Below are positions 43,825 through 53,709 of a stretch of 64,000 bases of DNA, in pieces. How positions within the stretch are numbered: position 1 is the stretch's first letter; every line of letters begins with the position of its first letter. The stretch is from Methylocapsa sp. S129 (lineage in GTDB: Bacteria; Pseudomonadota; Alphaproteobacteria; Rhizobiales; Beijerinckiaceae). A program made the translations under genes and the position numbers. The DNA lies in NCBI RefSeq assembly GCF_009765995.1, contig NZ_LMUI01000023.1, positions 128,640 through 192,639 of the forward strand, written 5' to 3'. The notes below the pieces were generated by a model. It had not been told where the DNA came from. It worked only from the letters and a program-made list of their open reading frames with translations, and searched no databases.

Positions 43825-45356
43825 TCCGATTGGCGAAGGCGGTAAGCGCCGCGGCGCTTCTGGGCAGTCTCAGCCTTCCTACTATGGCCGCCGATCTGCG
43901 CATTGCGACGCCGCAATTGCCGGCGGCGCTCGATCCGGTCGTCTCGACGCTGGGCACGAACTGGCTGGTCGCCGCCAATGCCTGCGAAGGCCTCTATGCG
44001 CTCGACGACAATTGGCAGCCGCAATTGATGCTCGCCCAATCGGCGGCCTATGACGAAGCGGCGCTCACGCTCACCATCAAGCTGCGGCAGGGAATAAAAT
44101 TCCACTCCGGCGCTCCGCTCGCCGCCGACGACGTGGTCGCCTCGCTGTCGCGCTATCGCGAGAGCGCGGGCACCGGCGCGGTTCTCAAAGCGCTCGTCGC
44201 TTCGATTGTCGCAACCGCGCCCGACACAGTGGTCCTCAAACTGAACGCGCCGACCGGGGTCATTCCCGGCCTGCTCACGCTGACCCCCGCCTCGATCATG
44301 TCCAAAGCGTCGGTCGAGGGAAAATCGCCATCGCAGCCTGTCGCCAATCTCGATTGCACCGGGCCGTTCAAAGTGACGGAATTTCAGCCGGACCGGCAGG
44401 CGGTCCTCGCGCGCTTCGCCGATTACCAGCCGCGCGGCGAGCCAAGCTCGGGAGCGGCGGGCGAAAAGAAGGCTCTGGCCGATCGGGTCATCTTCCTGCC
44501 GCAGCCCGAGCCCTCAGTGCGCCGCGACAGCGTGCTGACCGGCGCGGCCGATATCGCCACGACGCTGCCCTTCGATTTCTACGATGCGGTCAAATCGAGC
44601 CCCGCCGCTGTTCCCCTGATCGTCAAGGACAACCAGTCGCTGACCATGGTCTTCAACACCAGGAAGGGGCCGACCGCCAATCCCAAGCTGCGCCAGGCGA
44701 TCTACGCCGCGCTCGACATGGACCCGATCATGCTCGCGGCGGAAGGCAATCCCGATTTCTATACGCTCGATCCGAGCTGGGCGCCCGATCGCAACAGCGT
44801 CTGGCACACCGGGGCCGGCGCCGAGAAGTTCGGAACGGCCAATCCTGAACGCGCCAAGAAGCTGCTCGCCGAGTCCGGCTACAAGGGTGAGACGCTGCGC
44901 TGGCTCACCTCCAAGGATTTCTACCAGCAGCATTATCTGCCCGCGCTCACGGCGCAGCAGCAGCTCGAAGACTACGGCATAAAGATCGATCTTCAGGTCA
45001 TGCCGGCGGCGGCCTTCGTGCAGACTCGCACCGACCCCGACAAGTTCGACATCTTCTCGAGCTTCCTGCCGACCTATGTCGATCCCGTCGTCATCCCCTA
45101 TCTCAACGCCAGCTATCCCGGCTTCTGGAACGATCCGCGCAAGGAGGAACTGGTCAAGAAATTGGCGACTTCGACCGATCGGAAGGCGCGCATTGACATC
45201 TGGAAGCAGATCCAAACCCTCATCTACGAGGAGACGCCCTATATCAAATTTGGCACCGAGGCGTCGTTTGAAGCGCTCCGCAAGGGCGTGACCGGCGTGA
45301 CCGATAGTCCGGCGATCGGCCAGGCGTTCTTCAATGTCGCCCCGCCTACCAAATGA
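43821..45356 (+). CDS. Peptide-type ABC transporter substrate-binding protein
   Basis: A 511-residue SBP_bac_5 (DppA/OppA-like) binding protein. The Sec signal peptide ends SLPTMAADLR. The mature protein has KLRQGIKFHSGAPLAADDVVASLSRY, the family signature, and ends with IDIWKQIQTLIYEETPYIKFG. Members bind peptides, nickel, opines or other organic acids and amides. It is the first of five coupled importer genes in this operon; the ligand is presumably related to the product or substrate of the esterases. Confidence 0.92.
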   Translation: MIRLAKAVSAAALLGSLSLPTMAADLRIATPQLPAALDPVVSTLGTNWLVAANACEGLYALDDNWQPQLMLAQSAAYDEAALTLTIKLRQGIKFHSGAPLAADDVVASLSRYRESAGTGAVLKALVASIVATAPDTVVLKLNAPTGVIPGLLTLTPASIMSKASVEGKSPSQPVANLDCTGPFKVTEFQPDRQAVLARFADYQPRGEPSSGAAGEKKALADRVIFLPQPEPSVRRDSVLTGAADIATTLPFDFYDAVKSSPAAVPLIVKDNQSLTMVFNTRKGPTANPKLRQAIYAALDMDPIMLAAEGNPDFYTLDPSWAPDRNSVWHTGAGAEKFGTANPERAKKLLAESGYKGETLRWLTSKDFYQQHYLPALTAQQQLEDYGIKIDLQVMPAAAFVQTRTDPDKFDIFSSFLPTYVDPVVIPYLNASYPGFWNDPRKEELVKKLATSTDRKARIDIWKQIQTLIYEETPYIKFGTEASFEALRKGVTGVTDSPAIGQAFFNVAPPTK

Positions 45357-45357
45357 C

Positions 45358-46233
45358 ATGAGCGCTACGACGGCGACGATCGCGCCGGCGGCCAGGCGAG
45401 CGGGCCTCGCCCGCCGCCTCGCCGCCAAGCCGACGGCCGCTTTGGCGATTCTGGTCCTCGCCGGACTGATCGCCGCGATCCTCGCCGCGCCGCTTCTGAC
45501 CCATGCCTCGCCGCTCAAGATCGATCCTGCCCATCGTCTGCTGTCGCCGCGCACCGGCCATCTCATGGGCACCGACCATCTCGGGCGCGACATGTTGGCG
45601 ATCGTTCTCTACGGCGGGCGCACGTCCCTGATCGTCGGCTTTTTCGTCACCGCCATTGCGATGAGCGTGGCGATCGCCCTCGGGCTTCTCTCAGGATTCT
45701 ACCGTCGCATCGACGCCGTGCTGATGCGAATCGTTGACGGCCTGATGGCTTTTCCTGGCATCGTGCTCGCCACCGCCGCGGCGGGCTATATCGGGCCGAG
45801 CGTGACGACCGTCGTGCTCGCCCTTTCGCTCGTCCTCATTGCGCCCGCGCTGCGGGTCGTGCGCGGCCAGACGCTGATCGTGCGTGAATTGCCGATGATC
45901 GAGGCGGCGCGCGCGGTCGGATTGCGCGAAACGCATATTCTGACGCGCTATATCCTGCCGGCCGTTCTCTCGCCGATCCTGATCCAGGCGTCTTTCGTGT
46001 TTTCCGCCGCCGTGCTCGGCGAAGCGGCGCTCAGTTTCATTGGTCTTGGCGTCGGCGCCAAGGACGTGAGTTGGGGCGGCGCGCTCGCGGAAGCGCGCGA
46101 TTATATCCAGAACGGCTGGTGGATCGTCGTCTTCCCCGGCGCGGCGCTGGTGCTGACGATCCTTTCGCTCAATCTTCTGGGCGACAGCCTGCGCGACGCG
46201 CTCGATCCGAAACTGGCGGGGCGGCGGGCATGA
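45358..46233 (+). CDS. Peptide-type ABC transporter permease (DppC-like)
   Basis: A 291-residue permease with the DppC N-terminal pattern (PLLTHASPLKIDPAHRLLSPRTGHLMGTDHLGRDMLAIVLYGGRTSL) and the EAA loop EAARAVGLRETHILTRYILP. About six membrane helices. Its start lies one base after the binding-protein stop. It precedes its DppB-type partner, the reverse of the classical B-C order, and overlaps it by four bases. Confidence 0.92.
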   Translation: MSATTATIAPAARRAGLARRLAAKPTAALAILVLAGLIAAILAAPLLTHASPLKIDPAHRLLSPRTGHLMGTDHLGRDMLAIVLYGGRTSLIVGFFVTAIAMSVAIALGLLSGFYRRIDAVLMRIVDGLMAFPGIVLATAAAGYIGPSVTTVVLALSLVLIAPALRVVRGQTLIVRELPMIEAARAVGLRETHILTRYILPAVLSPILIQASFVFSAAVLGEAALSFIGLGVGAKDVSWGGALAEARDYIQNGWWIVVFPGAALVLTILSLNLLGDSLRDALDPKLAGRRA

Positions 46234-47174
46234 TCCGCTATATCGGTCGGCGCCTCCTCCTCATCCTGCCCACGATCTTCGTGCCGCTGATTCTCGTCTT
46301 CCTGATGCTGCGTCTGGCGCCCGGCGATCCCGCCGCGCAGATCCTCGGCGATCAGGCGACGCCCGATCAGGTCGCCGCGTTGCGCCATGACATGGGTCTG
46401 GACCAGCCGCTCGTCGTGCAATTCGTCTTCTGGCTGAAAGGCGTGCTCACGCTGCATCTGGGCGCCTCGTTCTTCTTCAGGCAGCCCGTCATCGATATCC
46501 TGCCTTCCTATGCCTTCGTCACAATCCAGGTCGCGCTGCTCGCCTTGTTCATCGCGCTGGTCGTCGGCGCCTGCGCGGGGGTCGCCGCCGCGCTCAAACG
46601 CGATACGCCGATTGATCGCGGCCTTGTTGCGTTGGCGGTGCTCGGGCTCTCGCTGCCCGAATTCTGGTTCGCGCTTCTGCTGATCTTCCTGTTCGCGGTG
46701 ACCTGGCGTATTTTCCCCGTCGCCGGCTATGTCGCGCCGAGCGAAGGCCTTGTCGCGAGCTTCATGACCATCGCGCTGCCCGCGATCGCCCTCGGCCTGC
46801 GCCAATCGGCGCTGATGACGCGCATGATGCGCTCGTCGATGCTCGACGTCATGAGCGAGCCCTATATCGCGACCGCGCGGGCGCAAGGGCTGCCCGAACG
46901 CCGCGTCGTCCTGCGCTATGCGCTGCGCGTCGCGGCGGCGCCCTTCGTCACCGTCGCCGGCCTTTCGGCGAGCCATCTGCTCAGCGGCGCGGTGGCGATC
47001 GAACTCATCTTCTCCCTGCCGGGCCTCGGCAAGCTCCTCATCGATGCAGTCGGCCGCCGCGACTACCCCGTTGTCGAAGGCGCGGTCCTGGCCATCGCGA
47101 TCATGCTGGCGATCCTCAATCTTGCAATCGACCTCCTCTATGCGCTGCTCGATCCGCGCGTGCGCCTCTCATGA
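46230..47174 (+). CDS. Peptide-type ABC transporter permease (DppB-like)
   Basis: A 314-residue permease: MIRYIGRRLLLILPTIFVPL and FLMLRLAPGDPA are the standard DppB start, and the cytoplasmic EAA loop is YIATARAQGLPERRVVLRYAL. Six membrane helices. It overlaps the gene before and after by four bases (ATGA), so the importer is translated as a coupled unit. It forms the channel with the DppC-type protein. Confidence 0.92.
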   Translation: MIRYIGRRLLLILPTIFVPLILVFLMLRLAPGDPAAQILGDQATPDQVAALRHDMGLDQPLVVQFVFWLKGVLTLHLGASFFFRQPVIDILPSYAFVTIQVALLALFIALVVGACAGVAAALKRDTPIDRGLVALAVLGLSLPEFWFALLLIFLFAVTWRIFPVAGYVAPSEGLVASFMTIALPAIALGLRQSALMTRMMRSSMLDVMSEPYIATARAQGLPERRVVLRYALRVAAAPFVTVAGLSASHLLSGAVAIELIFSLPGLGKLLIDAVGRRDYPVVEGAVLAIAIMLAILNLAIDLLYALLDPRVRLS

Positions 47175-48136
47175 ACGCTCTCGCGACGATCCTCGAGGTG
47201 CGCGGCCTCAGCGTCAGCTTGCCGATCGGCGGCAAGCTCACGCCCGTCGTCACCGACATGAATCTTTCGATCGCGCGGGGGGAAGCGGTCGCGCTGGTCG
47301 GCGAATCGGGCTGCGGCAAATCGATGACCGCGCGCGCGATCATCGGCCTGCCGCCGCCCGGCGCCGAAATCGCCGGCTCGATCGTTCTCAAGGGACAGGA
47401 GCTTACGCAGCTCACGCCCTCCGAGCGGCGCCGGATCGGCGGACGCGAGATCGGCTTCATCTTCCAGGAGCCGATGACCTCGCTGCACCCGACGCTCTCG
47501 ATCGGCGCGCAAATGACCGACGGTCTGCGCTATCACCTCGGCCTCAGCCGGACGGCGGCGCTGGAGCGGGCGCGCGAATTGCTCGACCGCGTCGGCATTC
47601 CGCGCGGCCGGGACATCCTCGCCGGTCACGCCCATCAGCTCTCGGGCGGCATGCGCCAACGCGTCGTCATTGCGATGGCGATCGCCTGCGGTCCCAGCCT
47701 CGTGATCGCCGATGAGCCGACGACCGCGCTCGATGTCACCATCCAGGCGCAAGTGCTCGACCTTCTCGCGCGCATGCGCGAGGAATTGGGCCTGGCCATG
47801 CTCTACATCACCCACGATCTGGAAGTCGTCGCCGATTTCTGCGACCGCGCGATCGTGATGTATGCCGGCGATCGGGTGGAGGACGGCCAGCCGGAGCAAT
47901 GCCTGACGCGCCCGCGCCATCCCTATACGAGCGGGCTGGTGGCGGCGATCCCGCGCATGGGCGGAACGTCAGCGCGCCTTTCGCCGATTCCCGGCCAGGT
48001 GCCGCCGGTCGGCGCATGGCCCGCGGGATGCCGCTTCGCGCCGCGCTGCGCGATCGCCGATGAGATTTGCGCCACGCGTCCCGTTTTCGATGCGGGCGTT
48101 CGCTGCTGGCGCCCGCTTGCGAGCCCCGCGCCATGA
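47171..48136 (+). CDS. Peptide-type ABC transporter ATPase (DppD-like)
   Basis: A 321-residue ATPase with Walker A GESGCGKS, signature LSGGMRQR and Walker [14 protein letters not shown], followed by the oligopeptide-type C-terminal domain with [15 protein letters not shown], whose four cysteines (including a later CW) bind an Fe-S cluster in DppD-type subunits. Coupled to both neighbours by ATGA overlaps. Confidence 0.93.
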   Translation: MNALATILEVRGLSVSLPIGGKLTPVVTDMNLSIARGEAVALVGESGCGKSMTARAIIGLPPPGAEIAGSIVLKGQELTQLTPSERRRIGGREIGFIFQEPMTSLHPTLSIGAQMTDGLRYHLGLSRTAALERARELLDRVGIPRGRDILAGHAHQLSGGMRQRVVIAMAIACGPSLVIADEPTTALDVTIQAQVLDLLARMREELGLAMLYITHDLEVVADFCDRAIVMYAGDRVEDGQPEQCLTRPRHPYTSGLVAAIPRMGGTSARLSPIPGQVPPVGAWPAGCRFAPRCAIADEICATRPVFDAGVRCWRPLASPAP

Positions 48137-49080
48137 GCCCGCCTGAGAAGCTCCTAGAGGCGAGGGATCTCGCCAAGACCTTTGGCAAGGTCGCCGCCGT
48201 GCGCGGCGTCAGTTTTGCGCTGCGGCGCGGCGAGACCTTCGGCATCGTCGGCGAAAGCGGCAGCGGCAAATCGACTTTGGCGCGCCTCCTGCTGCGGCTC
48301 ATCGAACCGAGCGGCGGCGGCGTCCATTTTCGCGGCCGCGATCTTACGAGTCTCGGCAGAGAAGAGATGCGGCGCGAGCGGCGCCACATCCAGATGATTT
48401 TCCAAGACCCGTTCGGCTCGCTCAATCCGCGCATGACGGTCGGCGAACTCGTCGCCGAACCGATGCACGCGCATGACATCGGCGAGCGGGGCGATCGCGG
48501 CGCGCGCGCGCTCAAACTGCTCGACGAAGTCGGCCTGCCCGCCGCCGCCGGGGCGCGTTATCCTCACGAGTTTTCCGGAGGACAACGCCAGCGCATCGCG
48601 ATCGCGCGCGCGCTGGCGAGCGAGCCCGCGCTGATCGTCGCCGACGAACCCGTCAGCGCGCTCGACGTCTCTGTCCAGGCGCAGGTGCTCAACCTCCTGC
48701 TCGATCTCAAGGAGCGCCACGGCATGACGTTGCTGTTCATCTCGCATGACCTGCGCGTCGTCGAATTCATTTGCGACAGGATCGCGGTGATGTATCTGGG
48801 CGAAATCGTCGAACTGGGCGACAAGGCTGCGATCTGCGGGGAGCCGCGCCATCCTTATACGCAGGCTCTCTTCGCCTCCGCGCCGGGCCGGCCGAAGACG
48901 GCGCGGCTCGCGGGCGAGATTCCGAACGCGGCCGATGTCCCCTCCGGCTGCGCGTTCCGCACCCGCTGCCCGCGCGCTTTCGATCGCTGCGCGATCGACC
49001 ATCCGCCGCTGCGCGCGCTTGGCGGAGAGCGGTTCGCCGCCTGTCATCTCGTGGAGCCCGCGGCGGAGGCCGTCTCATGA
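48133..49080 (+). CDS. Peptide-type ABC transporter ATPase (DppF-like)
   Basis: A 315-residue ATPase with Walker A GESGSGKS, signature FSGGQRQR, Walker B LIVADEPVSALDV and the C-terminal GCAFRTRCPRAFDRC motif. Start ATG 48133 overlaps the previous stop. It forms the heterodimer with the DppD-type subunit. Its last four bases overlap the start of the carboxylesterase gene. Confidence 0.93.
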   Translation: MSPPEKLLEARDLAKTFGKVAAVRGVSFALRRGETFGIVGESGSGKSTLARLLLRLIEPSGGGVHFRGRDLTSLGREEMRRERRHIQMIFQDPFGSLNPRMTVGELVAEPMHAHDIGERGDRGARALKLLDEVGLPAAAGARYPHEFSGGQRQRIAIARALASEPALIVADEPVSALDVSVQAQVLNLLLDLKERHGMTLLFISHDLRVVEFICDRIAVMYLGEIVELGDKAAICGEPRHPYTQALFASAPGRPKTARLAGEIPNAADVPSGCAFRTRCPRAFDRCAIDHPPLRALGGERFAACHLVEPAAEAVS

Positions 49081-50579
49081 ACGATGTGATTGTCCGCGCG
49101 CCCTATGGCGCCTTGCGCGGTTGCGCGACCGCGACCGGCCTCGCATTCCTGGGCCTGCGCTATGGCGAGCCGCCGGTCGGCGAACGCCGCTGGGCGCCGC
49201 CGTCGCGCTACAAGCCGCCGGATGGAATGGTCGACGCCACCCACTTCGGCCCCTCGCCGCCGCAGATCGCTTCGCCCGCGACGCCATGGCGCGCCGCTTT
49301 CGCGCCGCGCGAGATGAGCGAGGATTGCCTCAACCTCAATGTCTGGACGCCCGCCGCCGATGGCGCACGTCGCCCGGTGCTCGTTCACGTCTTCGGCGGC
49401 GGCTTCGAGACGGGAAGCGCCAGCGAGGGATTGCAGGACGCCGCCGCGCTGTCGGCGCAGGCCGGCGCCGTCGTCGTGCGGATCAATTTCCGTATCGGCG
49501 CGCTCGGCTTCCTCTCTCTCGGCGATTCCTTTGGCCGGGAATTCGCGGCCGGCAATGTCGCCCTGCTTGATCTGCGCCTCGCGCTCGAATGGGTGCGCGA
49601 TAATGTGGGCGCGCTGGGCGGCGATCCGGATAATGTCACCATCTTCGGTCTCTCGTCCGGCGCTTTCATGATCGCGGCGCTCTTCGCCCTTCCCGAAACA
49701 CACGGCCTCTTCGCCAGAGCCTGGATGCAGAGCGGCTCCGCGTCGCGGGTGCTGACGCGCGCCCAGGCGAGCGCGACGACCGAGACGTTCCTGCGCGAGG
49801 TCAGCGTCGCCGCGGGAGATCGCGACGGCCTCGCGAAGCTTGGCGTCGAGGCCATTCTGGCCGCGCAGCGCAAAGTCGCCGCGCTTGATCTGGGCGATCG
49901 CAACGCGCCAGGCGGGCGCACGCTAGGCATCGTCGAGGATGGCGTCACGCTGACGCGCCACCCGATGTCCGCCTTCACCGCCGGCGAACGGCGCGACGCG
50001 CCGATCGTGCTTGGCTGCACGCGCGACGAGGCGCGCTTGTGGTTCGCCGCCCGCATGATGCGGCTGCCGCAGGCGATGGACGATGTGCTCGCCGAAATGA
50101 TCCGCTTCAGCGACGCTGAAAGCGGCGCCCGACTGTTCGCCTTTTATCGCGCGCGCTATGGCGACCTCGAGCCTGTCGGCTTGCGCGAAAAATTTCTCTC
50201 CGACGCCGTCTACGGCGTGCCCGCCCTGCGCACGGCGCTTGCCCATGGAGACGCCGGCGGCGCCGCGTTCCTCTATCGCTTCGACTGGAGCGCGCCCGGC
50301 GCCGCGGCCGCACTCGGCGCTTCGCATGGCTTCGACGAGGCTTTCGTCTGGAACGCCGCCGATGCGCGGCGCTTTCCGCTCGCAGCGGGCGATGACGACG
50401 CGGCGAAATTGGGCGAGGCGATGTCGAGCGCGCTCATCGCTTTTGCGACAAACGGTTCGCCCGGCTGGCCGTCCCTCTCGGAAAGCGGCGCGATACGATT
50501 GTTCGGCGGCGGGAGCTCGGCGTTCGCCGAGATCGATAGGCCATTGCTGGACGCCTGGGAGGGCGTAGCGCGGCGATAG
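49077..50579 (+). CDS. Type-B carboxylesterase
   Basis: A 500-residue COesterase-family hydrolase. It has the N-terminal YGALRG and FLGLRYGEPPVGERRW, SEDCLNLNVW, the oxyanion VFGGGF, and nucleophile elbow GLSSG with S193, within NVTIFGLSSGAF. The catalytic His lies in GASHGFDEAFVWN near the C terminus. No signal peptide, so it acts in the cytosol. It is the last gene of the operon, coupled to the ATPase, and probably hydrolyses the ester or amide imported by the preceding ABC system. Confidence 0.9.
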   Translation: MNDVIVRAPYGALRGCATATGLAFLGLRYGEPPVGERRWAPPSRYKPPDGMVDATHFGPSPPQIASPATPWRAAFAPREMSEDCLNLNVWTPAADGARRPVLVHVFGGGFETGSASEGLQDAAALSAQAGAVVVRINFRIGALGFLSLGDSFGREFAAGNVALLDLRLALEWVRDNVGALGGDPDNVTIFGLSSGAFMIAALFALPETHGLFARAWMQSGSASRVLTRAQASATTETFLREVSVAAGDRDGLAKLGVEAILAAQRKVAALDLGDRNAPGGRTLGIVEDGVTLTRHPMSAFTAGERRDAPIVLGCTRDEARLWFAARMMRLPQAMDDVLAEMIRFSDAESGARLFAFYRARYGDLEPVGLREKFLSDAVYGVPALRTALAHGDAGGAAFLYRFDWSAPGAAAALGASHGFDEAFVWNAADARRFPLAAGDDDAAKLGEAMSSALIAFATNGSPGWPSLSESGAIRLFGGGSSAFAEIDRPLLDAWEGVARR

Positions 50580-50600
50580 GCGCGGCTGACGAAACGCTTC

Positions 50601-53570
50601 TCAAGAAGCCGCTGCCCGCCGCGGCGCTTTCAACTCGCGCGCAGCGGCCATGCTTGCCGCGAGCAGGCGCGCGACATGAACCGCCTCTCGCTCGGCGCCA
50701 TCCCTGATCTGATGCCGGCAGGAGGTTCCGTCCGCCACGACAACGACCTCCGGCGCGGCCTTGCGTACCGTCGGCAGCAGGGACAGTTCGGCCATCGCCA
50801 GCGAGACGTCGACGGTCTCCGCCTGATAACCGAAGGCGCCGGCCATGCCGCAGCAACTCGACTCGATCGTCTCCACCGCGAGGCCGGGGATGAGCCGCAA
50901 CACGCCCTCGACGGCCCCCATCGCGCCGAACGCCTTCTGGTGGCAATGTCCATGCAGGAGGACTTTATTGCAGACCGGCGCGAGGTCAGGGGCGAAGCGC
51001 CCCGCCTTGGCCTCGCGCATGATGAATTCCTCGAAAAGAAGCGCATGCGTCGATGCCCGTCTTGCCTCCTCGCCTGGCAGCAGAGCGAGCGCCTCGTCGC
51101 GGAACGATAGGAGACAACTCGGCTCAAGCCCGACGACCGGCACGCCGCGCTCAAGAAAGGGACGAAGCGCGGCGAGCGTGCGCGACATTTCCGCGCGCGC
51201 AGCCTCGACATTGCCAACCGACAGGAAGGTGCGCCCGCAGCAGAGCGGGCGACGCGAGCCATCCGCGCCGCGGGCGAAATGAACGCGATAGCCGGCGCCC
51301 GTTAGCGTCGCTGCGGCGGCGGCGAGATTCTCTGGCTCGAAGGCCGCGTTGAAACTGTCGATCCAGAGCACCATTTCTGGACCGCCCTCGGGGCCGAGCG
51401 CCTCCGCAGGTACAACGAACCTGTCGCGGCGCCAGACCGGCAACGCGCGGTGTGCGCTGAAGCCGACCACCCTTTCCATCAGCCATCGGAGCGGCGGGAC
51501 GCGATTGCGCAGATTGAGCAGCGGCGCAAGAGGCGCCGCGAAGCGCGCGTAACGCGGCAAGAAAGCCACCAGTCTGTCGCGAAGGGAAAAGCCGTGTTTC
51601 GCCGCGCGCACCGCCAGCACCTCGATCTTCATGCGCGCCATGTCGACGCCAGTCGGGCATTCGCGCTTGCAGGCTTTGCACGAGACGCAGAGCTTCATCG
51701 TCTCCGCCATCGCGTCCGAGGCGAAAGCATCCGGGCCGAGTTGGCCGGATAGAGCGAGGCGAAGACTGTTGGCGCGTCCGCGCGTTACATGCTTTTCGTC
51801 GCGCGTGGCGCGATAGGACGGGCACATCGCGCCGCCTTCGATCTTGCGGCAGGCGCCGTTGTTGTTGCACATCTCGACCGCGCCCTGCAGGCCGCCGACG
51901 GTGCCCGGATAGGCCGACCAGTCGAGCGCCGGCGCGAAATCGCGCATCTGGTAGCCGGGGGGATAGCGCAGCAGGCTGCGGTCGTCGAAACGCGGCGCCC
52001 TGACGATCTTGCCCGGATTGAGCGCGCCTTTCGGATCGAATATGTCTTTGACCTCCTCGAAGGCGCTGACGAGCTTGGCGCCGAACATCGCCTCGTGGAA
52101 CTCGCTGCGCACGATGCCGTCGCCATGCTCGCCCGAATGCGAACCCTTATAGGCGCGCACGAACGCGAAGGCCTCTTCGGCGATCGCGCGCATCGCCTTG
52201 ACGTCCTTTTCCAGCCGCAGATTGAGGATGGGCCTGACGTGCAGGCACCCTTCCGACGCATGGGCATACCAGGTGCCCCGGGTCCCATGCTTTTCGAAGA
52301 CGTGGGTCAGCTTCGCCGTATATTCGGCAAGATGCTCCAACGGCACGGCGCAATCTTCGACGAAAGAGACAGGCTTGGCCGCGTCTTTCATCGACATCAT
52401 GATGTTGAGGCCGGAGGTGCGCAGGTCTGTGATGGCTGTCTGCAGCGACGGGTCCAGCACTTCTACGACACCGCCCCAATGCGCCTTGTCGCGATCGAAG
52501 CCGAACCCGAGGTCGCCCATCAATTCGCCGAGTTGTTTCAGGCGGCGCTGATTTTCCGCATCGTCTTCGGCGAATTCGACAACCAGAAGCGCCTCCGGCT
52601 CGCCGCGCACGACGGCGTCCAGCGTCGGCCGGAACATCGGGATCTCGCCCGCGAGCGCAATCATCGTCGCATCGACGAGTTCGACGGCGATCGGCTTCAG
52701 CTTGACGAGATGTTGAGCCGCGTCCATCGCGGCATGAAAGGAGCCAAAATGACAGACGCCGACCGCGCGGCGTCCGAGCAGCGGCCACAACTTCAATTCG
52801 ATCGCGGTGGAATAGGCGAGCGTGCCTTCGGAGCCGACGAGGATATGCGCGAGGTTCACGCGGCCGCGCGCGGGGTCGAGCGCATCGATATTGTAGCCGC
52901 CGACGCGGCGCTGCACCTTGGGGAAACGCGTCGCGACCTCCGCCGCCTCGCGGGCGCCGATCGTCAACAGCTTTTCGGCAAGCGTCCTGCCGCGGGGATC
53001 GTTGAGGTCGGAAAGATCGGCGGCGATGTCGCCAAAACGCATCGACGCGCCATCGGCGAGGGCGGCGTCGATCGCGATGACATTGTCGCGCATCGTGCCA
53101 AAGCGCAGCGACCGGCCGCCGCAGGAATTGTTTCCCGCCATGCCGCCGATCGTCGCGCGCGAGGCCGTGGAAATATCGACCGGAAACCACAGGCCGTGCG
53201 GCTTGAGCTGCCGATTGAGGTCGTCGAGCACGATGCCGGGCTCGACGACGCAGCGTCTTTGCGCGACGTCGAGCGAGAGAATGCGGCGCAGGTGTTTGGA
53301 GCCGTCGATGATGAGGCCGCGATTGATCGCCTGCCCGCATTGCGAGGTGCCGCCGCCGCGGGCGATTACGGGCACGCCTTCTTCCCGCGCCAATGCGAAG
53401 GCCCGCAAAGCCCCGTCCATTGTTTTGGGAACGACCACGCCCGCCGGCATCATCTGATAATGCGACGCGTCGTTCGCGTAACGCCCGCGGCTGAAGGCGT
53501 CGAAGAGGACGTCGCCCTCGATGTCGGCCTTCAGGCGTCGTTCGAATCCGGGACGCGCCACGCCGACCAT
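50601..53570 (-). CDS. FAD/[4Fe-4S] D-2-hydroxyacid dehydrogenase (YdiJ-like)
   Basis: A 989-residue fusion. Residues about 40-260 are a FAD_binding_4 domain (ARGGGTSQCGQAIN and STASRATIGGMAGNNSCGGRS), followed by the FAD-oxidase C domain (EHGDGIVRSEF). Around residues 560-650 are two Fe-S segments (CNNNGACRKIEGGAMCPSYR and CVSCKACKRECPTG). The C-terminal part has CCG-type cysteine motifs (GHCHQKAFG and SSCCGMAGAFGY). Relatives oxidise D-lactate or D-2-hydroxyglutarate and feed electrons to quinone. The next upstream gene on this strand is a GntR regulator. Confidence 0.92.
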   Translation of the reverse strand: MVGVARPGFERRLKADIEGDVLFDAFSRGRYANDASHYQMMPAGVVVPKTMDGALRAFALAREEGVPVIARGGGTSQCGQAINRGLIIDGSKHLRRILSLDVAQRRCVVEPGIVLDDLNRQLKPHGLWFPVDISTASRATIGGMAGNNSCGGRSLRFGTMRDNVIAIDAALADGASMRFGDIAADLSDLNDPRGRTLAEKLLTIGAREAAEVATRFPKVQRRVGGYNIDALDPARGRVNLAHILVGSEGTLAYSTAIELKLWPLLGRRAVGVCHFGSFHAAMDAAQHLVKLKPIAVELVDATMIALAGEIPMFRPTLDAVVRGEPEALLVVEFAEDDAENQRRLKQLGELMGDLGFGFDRDKAHWGGVVEVLDPSLQTAITDLRTSGLNIMMSMKDAAKPVSFVEDCAVPLEHLAEYTAKLTHVFEKHGTRGTWYAHASEGCLHVRPILNLRLEKDVKAMRAIAEEAFAFVRAYKGSHSGEHGDGIVRSEFHEAMFGAKLVSAFEEVKDIFDPKGALNPGKIVRAPRFDDRSLLRYPPGYQMRDFAPALDWSAYPGTVGGLQGAVEMCNNNGACRKIEGGAMCPSYRATRDEKHVTRGRANSLRLALSGQLGPDAFASDAMAETMKLCVSCKACKRECPTGVDMARMKIEVLAVRAAKHGFSLRDRLVAFLPRYARFAAPLAPLLNLRNRVPPLRWLMERVVGFSAHRALPVWRRDRFVVPAEALGPEGGPEMVLWIDSFNAAFEPENLAAAAATLTGAGYRVHFARGADGSRRPLCCGRTFLSVGNVEAARAEMSRTLAALRPFLERGVPVVGLEPSCLLSFRDEALALLPGEEARRASTHALLFEEFIMREAKAGRFAPDLAPVCNKVLLHGHCHQKAFGAMGAVEGVLRLIPGLAVETIESSCCGMAGAFGYQAETVDVSLAMAELSLLPTVRKAAPEVVVVADGTSCRHQIRDGAEREAVHVARLLAASMAAARELKAPRRAAAS

Positions 53571-53647
53571 CGGAAATTCCCTCCTGCTCGAGCCTGCTGC
53601 TCAGCGGACCAGAGCCCTGAATTCTCTTGCGGAATTCCATCCAACTT

Positions 53648-53654
53648 GAATGCT
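53648..53654. promoter_or_regulatory. GAATGCT motif upstream of the dehydrogenase gene
   Basis: GAATGCT in the AT-rich 139-base gap upstream of the dehydrogenase start shares its GAATGC core with two copies upstream of the GntR/aminotransferase pair (54508 and 54541). A single 6-base match is weak on its own. Confidence 0.3.
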
Positions 53655-53709
53655 AAACTCAATAAGTCTCGGCACATAGAACAAAATTCTGAATTCAAAA
53701 TATCCTCAC